Source of the DNA: Akebia trifoliata
Lineage: Eukaryota; Streptophyta; Magnoliopsida; Ranunculales; Lardizabalaceae
Assembly: GCA_017979445.1 (NCBI GenBank)
Contig: CM030715.1
Coordinates: 14,409,660 to 14,473,659, forward strand
Direction of reading: 5' to 3'
DNA length: 64,000 bases
Made by a program: the position numbers and the translations under genes. This document shows, piece after piece, positions 58,801 to 64,000 of the stretch. Under the pieces are notes generated by a model, which saw nothing but the letters and a program-made list of their open reading frames with translations, was not told the DNA's origin and did no database searches. The stretch's first letter is position 1. Each line of letters starts with the position of its first letter.

Positions 58801-59199
58801 CTTCAGTTAGCAGCCCCTACAACGGCCTCAACCATTCTCTTTCAACTCCCTTTAACAGTAGCGACCACCACTCCTTTCTCTCTAACGTCCTAACAGCAGC
58901 CATTACCTCCCTCATCCTCTCTTTGACACCTCATAACATGCAGCCCAATGCCTTCATTCTTTTCGCAGAGGTAATCGAGTATGTTTGAAGGAACCATCGT
59001 AGCCACTGTTCATTCATAGGTAAGTGAAATTTTTACTTTTATTTTTTATTTTTTGTTTCTCCTTATTGTTATTTATCTTTCTTTTCTCAAATTTCTATGT
59101 CGTGAATGATCGTTCGACCTTCATTAACATGTTTCTAACGTTTGCCGCGTGTCCTACATTTTTCGGATAAAAAAGTTGCATTCATGTACGGATGGCTGA

Positions 59200-59730
59200 T
59201 TCAATGATTTACCACGTGATCATGATTTTTATATATATGTGAATAGTTGGTTCACTAACTCGTAATGTGGCCAACTCATTGATTTCGATGCACGTTGAGA
59301 GTTTAGAATCAAATTTTTTAATAAAATAGACATTGAACTCACTTGCTGATTTGTATATGTGCATAGGAAACTAAAATCGATTTTTTGATGAAATTGACAC
59401 GTGAGCCAATTTACTGATTTTTGGGGTACATGGGATTTTCAAAATCAGATTTTTGATGAAATGGGCATCGAGCCAATTTACTAATTTTTTGTGTACATTG
59501 AAAATTTAAAGTTATTTATTTTTTATTTTTTTAACTAAAATTTACACGTGAGTCAACTCACTGATTTTTGTGTGCATAGGAATGTCAGAATCGAATTTTT
59601 GGTAACATTGGTATATGGGTTAACTCACTAATTTTGTTGGACATAGGGGGAGGAGAAATTATTTTTACCGTTTGAAAATGCTGCCAATGAGTCGACTCGT
59701 TAATTCGTGTGCACGTGGCATTAAAATGAA
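59200..59730 (+). repeat. Array with TGAGTC/CACGTG motifs in B1 LTR
   Basis: Diverged units correspond to 50925-51745 in B2: acacgtgagtcaactcactg near 59545, atgagtcgactcgttaa near 59688, gtgcacgtggcatt near 59720. More degraded than in B2. Confidence 0.7.
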
Positions 59731-60592
59731 TTTTTTTTTCCCTAAAGTGCAACCGAAACAATTCATTTTTTTGTGCCATTACCAATTGTGGGATTTCACT
59801 ATGCGGAATTCGAGGAATTCACGTGGCAAAAATGGGTTCCTAAAGAAAATCATAGCTCGCTAATTTGGGAAATCCAATATTCATATTTCTCTAATCTAGA
59901 AACCTTTTTTATAAATTTCTAATTGGAGATTCATTTTATTTGGAAATTCCTATTTTGGAAAGTTTATTTCTAATTTGGGAAATTCTCATATATTCATAAT
60001 TCCCAATTTAGGAAATTTCAAATTTTTAATCTAGATATTCTATGAGTTACCAAATTAGAAATTTCATGTTCTCGATTTTCTAATTTAGAAAATTTTCATA
60101 AATTCCTATTTTAGTTTAATCAAAAAATCATTGTATATTTGGATTTGTGATGGAAATGTTGTCACGTGGACTTTAGAGCATAGATCGGGATCAAGGTTTT
60201 TTCAAATATTTTCATTTTGTGCGAAATTCGAGAATTATGTGATATTTGGGGAATATTGGCCTTGAGATTCGTTTAGCACATGCGGTATAATTTGATGATG
60301 ATTGGACCATAATCTTGACTATAGTATCTACCTGTTGACCGTAGAATAGCTTGGATCGTAGTAGAGACCGATCATCTCGATCGGGCGGGTTCGGTGCCTA
60401 ACACTTTTCAAAACCCGTAATCTAACCCCTTACCCATTTCTCTGACCCGTTAATCGACCCGATCCATTTCGGAGTCATTTATGGTTCCTAGACCTAAACT
60501 AGGTGGCGACTCTTTACCTTTCAAAATCCCTTTATTTACCAATCGGACCCATATCCACCAATTTGGTGGAAAACGGGTCGAGGCGATTTCAG

Positions 60593-60610
60593 TGGCGACT
60601 CCACTGGGGA
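60593..60610 (+). other. Primer-binding site, tRNA-Arg type (B1)
   Basis: TGGCGACTCCACTGGGGA, one base after the LTR; appears to be a perfect complement to a plant tRNA-Arg 3' end with CCA. Confidence 0.9.
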
Positions 60611-61747
60611 TTTTAGGGTCAAACTTGACCCGATCTAAGACTATCTTTAGGTTGACTTTCACTCGAGTTAACCCAGTTGACTCAATGAGACTCTCAGATT
60701 AGGTTAGATTTTGTCCTTTTTTTATTGGTTTGTGATTGGATGTAATCGATTATTGTATTCATTGTGATTGGTTTGATGATGGGATGTATGTGGCTTGTAT
60801 GGTTGGATATTCTTGAAAACGCCCCAGGCGCACTTTGTCCCTACGCACACACTCACGAGTATGCATATTCATGTTTGCATCATTATATGTCCCTATAAAC
60901 CTCGTAGCCGGATCCAAGCTAACCTGGTCCTTCGGGACACGGGGGATGACAGTGAACGCTACAACTTCAGTACAGTACCTTCGGGTATATCAAACTGGAA
61001 CACCACGTACTGCTTGACTAAGTAAAATTGGGATAGTATATCGGTGTTTCAGGCTGAAGTGACCTAAGCTTTGTCCTAACCTAGCCTCAATCATATAGTG
61101 AGTTTAGAACCTTGAACTTAAGCCGATCCCATTAGGCCACGACTCGAATCGACCATAAGTGCTCCCGGGTTGCTCCATTTAATCTAACCAAAAGGTAAGT
61201 GGGCGGATCGATCCACACAGTTCAAATTAAACCCGCAATATCGGTCCGACCCAATTGATAAAATGCATCAATCAATTTGAACCAATTAAACCAGTTGGCC
61301 CAGTTGGCAAATGGATCTAATCGAACAACTTCAAACCGGTTGGACCAATTGGTTTTTTAGGTTTAAAGATTCAACCTAACTCATATCGAAGAGATGCAAT
61401 CAGGAGGTCAAACTAACTAGTTTGACCCAAGGTTCAACCCCAACCAGGGGTAGACCGGTAATTAACTTCTTTCACCCTTGTGGTCTTTATAGACTTATAA
61501 TGCATTTGGACTTAATGTTTACAATCGGACTTGGGCTAATTTATGTCAAATTCCTTTTTATCATGCGGTTAAGAATCCAACCTTCCGAGTCAATAGTTGA
61601 TCCTGATTTACTTCTAATTAGGTGATAATTACTCCTAGGCGTTCTAAACCAACCGTGCCACTTTGGGTCCGTGAAAAAAGTCGTCTCACCAAAGTACCTT
61701 TGTCAAGCCCAAGTAGTCAACACTCTCCACAAAAAGAAACAAGTACA
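60611..61747 (+). other. Leader of B1 with conserved Tat block
   Basis: Contains gtaccttcgggtatatcaaa plus CTGG at 60975-60998, matching A2 and A1, preceded by ggtccttcggga and ctacaac as in A2. Further collinear parts (gtgacctaagc, gtgctcccgggttgctcc) follow to about 61180. No gene seen; the frame open from 61622 lacks an ATG before 61748. Confidence 0.7.
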
Positions 61748-63188
61748 ATGGATGAAGCAACACTCCGTCAGATTTTGGACTCCTTTCAAGCACAGATTAT
61801 TGCTTCTGTCCAAACACAAATTGAGGCCCTGAAGACTGAGAAGAAAAAAGATAAAGTTGTAGAACCTCAAGCCGTGTTTGACCTGGTTGAAGATTTTGAA
61901 GATGATCAAGTACCCTTTGACCCCGTATTAGCTCATCGAATAACTCGGGTAGAAGTCGTATTGAAGAATATCAAGGACCCTGACGACCTCGCCCTTGGAT
62001 TAGGGGCAATGACATTTTTTCCTACAGTCCGTCTGCCAGAAAAGTTCACAATGCCAGATATGGATAAATTTGATGGGACTGGATGCCCTAGGACTCATTT
62101 GAAAATATATGTCGGCATCATGCAGTCTCAGGGTCTGAGTGAAGAACAGATGGCCCAACTTTTTCAGAGAACCCTTACAGGTCCTGCTTTACGCTGGTTA
62201 ATGTCACTGGACTCGTCTCGGGTAAGAACATGGCACGAATTGATGAAAGAGTTCATTAACCGATATTCCTTTAACACGGACATTGACTCACAAGAAGAGA
62301 TCTAGAAACGACTAAGCAGAAACCCGGGGAAACCTTCACAGAATTCATTGCTCGATGGAGAGCTAAAGTCGCTCAGTTACGGGATCGACCTCAAGAAAAA
62401 GAGCAAGTTAAGATCATCCTTAGGAATCTTACTCCCAATTACGCCAAGTACTTGATGCCTCAATACTTACCTACTTTTCAATCTCTTCTTGAAGCCGGAA
62501 ACCAAGTTGAGGATGCTTACTCTTCGGGACTCTTTGGCAACTCGTCTGAGTCAAAACCCAAACACTTCAAACCTAGTGCAAATTCCTTGCAAGTGGCCCA
62601 CACTTCTTTTGCTCTAGCCCCTCAAGCCACTCAATCCTCACAAGCCAAGCCTAGGAGACAATTCTCCAATCTCGGGATGTCCCTTAGTGTTGCCTATCAA
62701 AAATTAATGAAAAGGGGACTGTTGACACCATTACAACCCAAGTCGTTGCCTAACCCTCTCCCTCCAAACTTGGACAATGGGCAATTTTGTGAATTCCATC
62801 AAATGCCCGGCCACGTTCTTGATAGGTGCATTACCCTCCGCCATGCAATCCAAGACCTTATCGAACAAGGAAAAGTTACCATAATGTCAAAACCAATCCT
62901 TTGCCTACCTTTCAAAATCAACCTCCTCCTGCTCTGAACCTAATATCCATATCCAAACCTGAATCAACTGATCCAGTTTCTTTTATCCGCTTGATTAGTC
63001 TTGATAGTACATCTTTATCATGCCAAAATGGGTCCATCTGCCCTGAGACAGTGATAGAATTGAAAAGCAAAGAGAGTATGGAAACAATGGGTTATCCAAC
63101 TTCAAACAAGCTTAAATCAGAACATGAAGGTATGGAAAAAATGGACGAGCCTGAATCATCCCTTGTGAAGATATCCAAAGTGGCATAG
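61748..63188 (+). pseudogene. gag: Tat gag, nearly complete, two frameshifts (B1)
   Basis: The start is the first ATG in frame, 61748 (MDEATLRQILDSFQAQ), followed by a probable coiled coil. The capsid-like region has LPEKFTMPDMDKFDGTGCPR, THLKIYVGIMQSQGLSEEQM and TGPALRWLM, usual for Tat/Ogre gag. A frameshift near 62300 is followed by ETFTEFIARWRAK and PTFQSLLEAGNQVEDAY, then CEFHQMPGHVLDRC, a variant zinc knuckle with His for the second Cys. A second shift near 62890 leads to a C-terminal Ser/Glu-rich tail ending at 63188. Total about 480 codons. It is collinear with the A1 gag. Confidence 0.85.
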
Positions 63189-64000
63189 ACCCCAGCGTTG
63201 TACCTTTCCATTCAGAGTCATATCCCTTTTTGAGTTTTTGTTTAAGTGTCAGTTGCGTCAGTCTTTAAATTTAATTGGTCAGTTCTATCGTATTAGGATT
63301 TATTATTTTGTCAAGTTTGTCAGTCCATGTTTTTTTTATTCCAATAAAGTAAAGAAGCTTTTGATTATCATGCGTGCAATAATAATGTGAACATAAAATC
63401 TAACATAAAGAATGACTCAGAGCTCACTAATTGAACTTGATAAATATTGGAATAGGAGAGTACGCTCAAGAAGTGCAAACTGGTACTACATTATCCTCAA
63501 AAGAACCTGAGAAACGATGAACTCATTAAATTCTACAGTATTCTCACATGGCCTTATGAGGATATGTTAAATGTGAACACCATTTTACCTTTCATTAGAA
63601 CGGATTGCATCAAAATAGACCAAAAACTTACAGTCGAGAGTGAACTTCAAAGTCAAAGATCATCAATAATGATGTAGTTGAAATCATCAACAAAGGTGCC
63701 AAGATTCGCAAGAAATGATCCATCATAAAGGATAAAAGATTTTCTCGGAGTCCTAGAAAAACTGAATAGTCGAATGCGGAAAACTCAGTCATATTCAATC
63801 CTACAAAAGAAGATTGAAAGCAGTTCATTCTCTAAAGAAGATCTTGCTCGACAAAGCAATCAAGATACCAGGTTCTTAGAATCTTAACCAGATCAAGTAA
63901 CTTTCACTAAAGGAGGCCTTCTTTGGTCGAACTATTTTCTTATCTTACCAAGAAAAATGTAATCTTCTTTAGTCCCTCGCAGCCTTAAGAAAAAAATTTC
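63189..64000 (+). pseudogene. pol: Gag-pol spacer and deleted pol remnant of B1
   Basis: 63189-63430 is non-coding spacer with T-rich tracts. 63480-63620 resembles the Tat RT entry (ILTWPYEDMLNVNTILPFIR, then IDQKLTVES). By 63880-63930 a stretch (DQVTFTKGGLLWSNYF) resembles the end of integrase, as in A2 near 27600. Between them is little that I can read, so protease, most of RT, RNase H and integrase appear deleted. Confidence 0.55.

Larger units (their letters stand above)
56977..60591 (+). repeat. 5' LTR of B1 (3615 bp)
   Basis: Begins TGTAGACATCCC, ends GGCGATTTCA just before the PBS. An AT-rich simple tract at 57540-57960 mirrors the one in B2. Pro/Thr/Ser-rich frames at 58493-58710 come from a 93-bp repeat and are not genes. 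Confidence 0.9.
56977..64000 (+). mobile_element. Tat long-LTR family element B1, 5' part
   Basis: 5' LTR, tRNA-Arg PBS, leader of about 1.1 kb, gag, a gag-pol spacer and a shrunken pol remnant, running off the right edge. Its LTR pairs with the B2 LTR in inverted orientation. Gag is the best preserved coding region of any Tat element here, but protease, RT and RNase H are absent. Confidence 0.87.

Overview
This window is a plant nuclear, repeat-dense segment. It looks AT-rich by eye. I found no single-copy host gene, tRNA or rRNA gene in it. Almost all of it is LTR retrotransposon: Ty3/gypsy of the Tat/Ogre, Athila and Tekay/Del types, plus one Ty1/copia element. They are nested inside each other. 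The assignment to a flowering plant rests on these lineages together with their typical primer-binding sites: tRNA-Arg-like for Tat, tRNA-Asp-like for Athila and initiator-Met-like for Tekay and copia. I cannot name the species. All coding regions are broken, so nothing here is predicted to be active by itself.

Layout, left half. 1-5809 is the 5' half of a minus-strand Tat element (A1: gag, long leader, PBS, 5' LTR); the rest lies left of the window. It sits inside the 3' LTR of a minus-strand Athila element (5810-19520: LTR, integrase, RNase H, RT, protease, gag, PBS, LTR). The Athila RNase H gene is split by a 3.45-kb solo LTR of Tekay/Del type (9549-13000, perfect 5-bp target duplication GTTAA). 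The Athila element in turn interrupts the 5' LTR of a plus-strand Tekay/Del element (19521-35333). That element kept gag fragments with two zinc knuckles but lost pol, and a complete but pol-depleted Tat element (A2, 22665-31496) is inserted in its gag. To the right, 35334-35745 is an older Athila end in plus orientation.

Layout, right half. A third Tat-type element (C, minus strand, about 36990-50472) is spread over gag, protease, truncated RT, RNase H and integrase start. A full-length Ty1/copia element (37808-44706, 139-bp LTRs, target duplication GTTAG) lies inside it. The copia pol is split by a Tat solo LTR (39895-41634, target duplication CAGTG). From 50473 to the end lie two members of a long-LTR Tat family: B2 (minus, LTR 4.2 kb plus 3' region) and B1 (plus, LTR 3.6 kb, PBS, leader, nearly complete gag, pol remnant). 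B1 is inserted in the 3' region of B2, so their LTRs form a large inverted repeat.

The most interesting signals are non-coding. They include a conserved leader block shared by different Tat families, homologous 33-bp minisatellites in their 3' regions, an LTR array with a 14-bp palindrome and G-boxes, hairpin-forming repeats in a copia leader and in a Tekay-type solo LTR, and a 110-bp foreign-looking insert inside one solo LTR.
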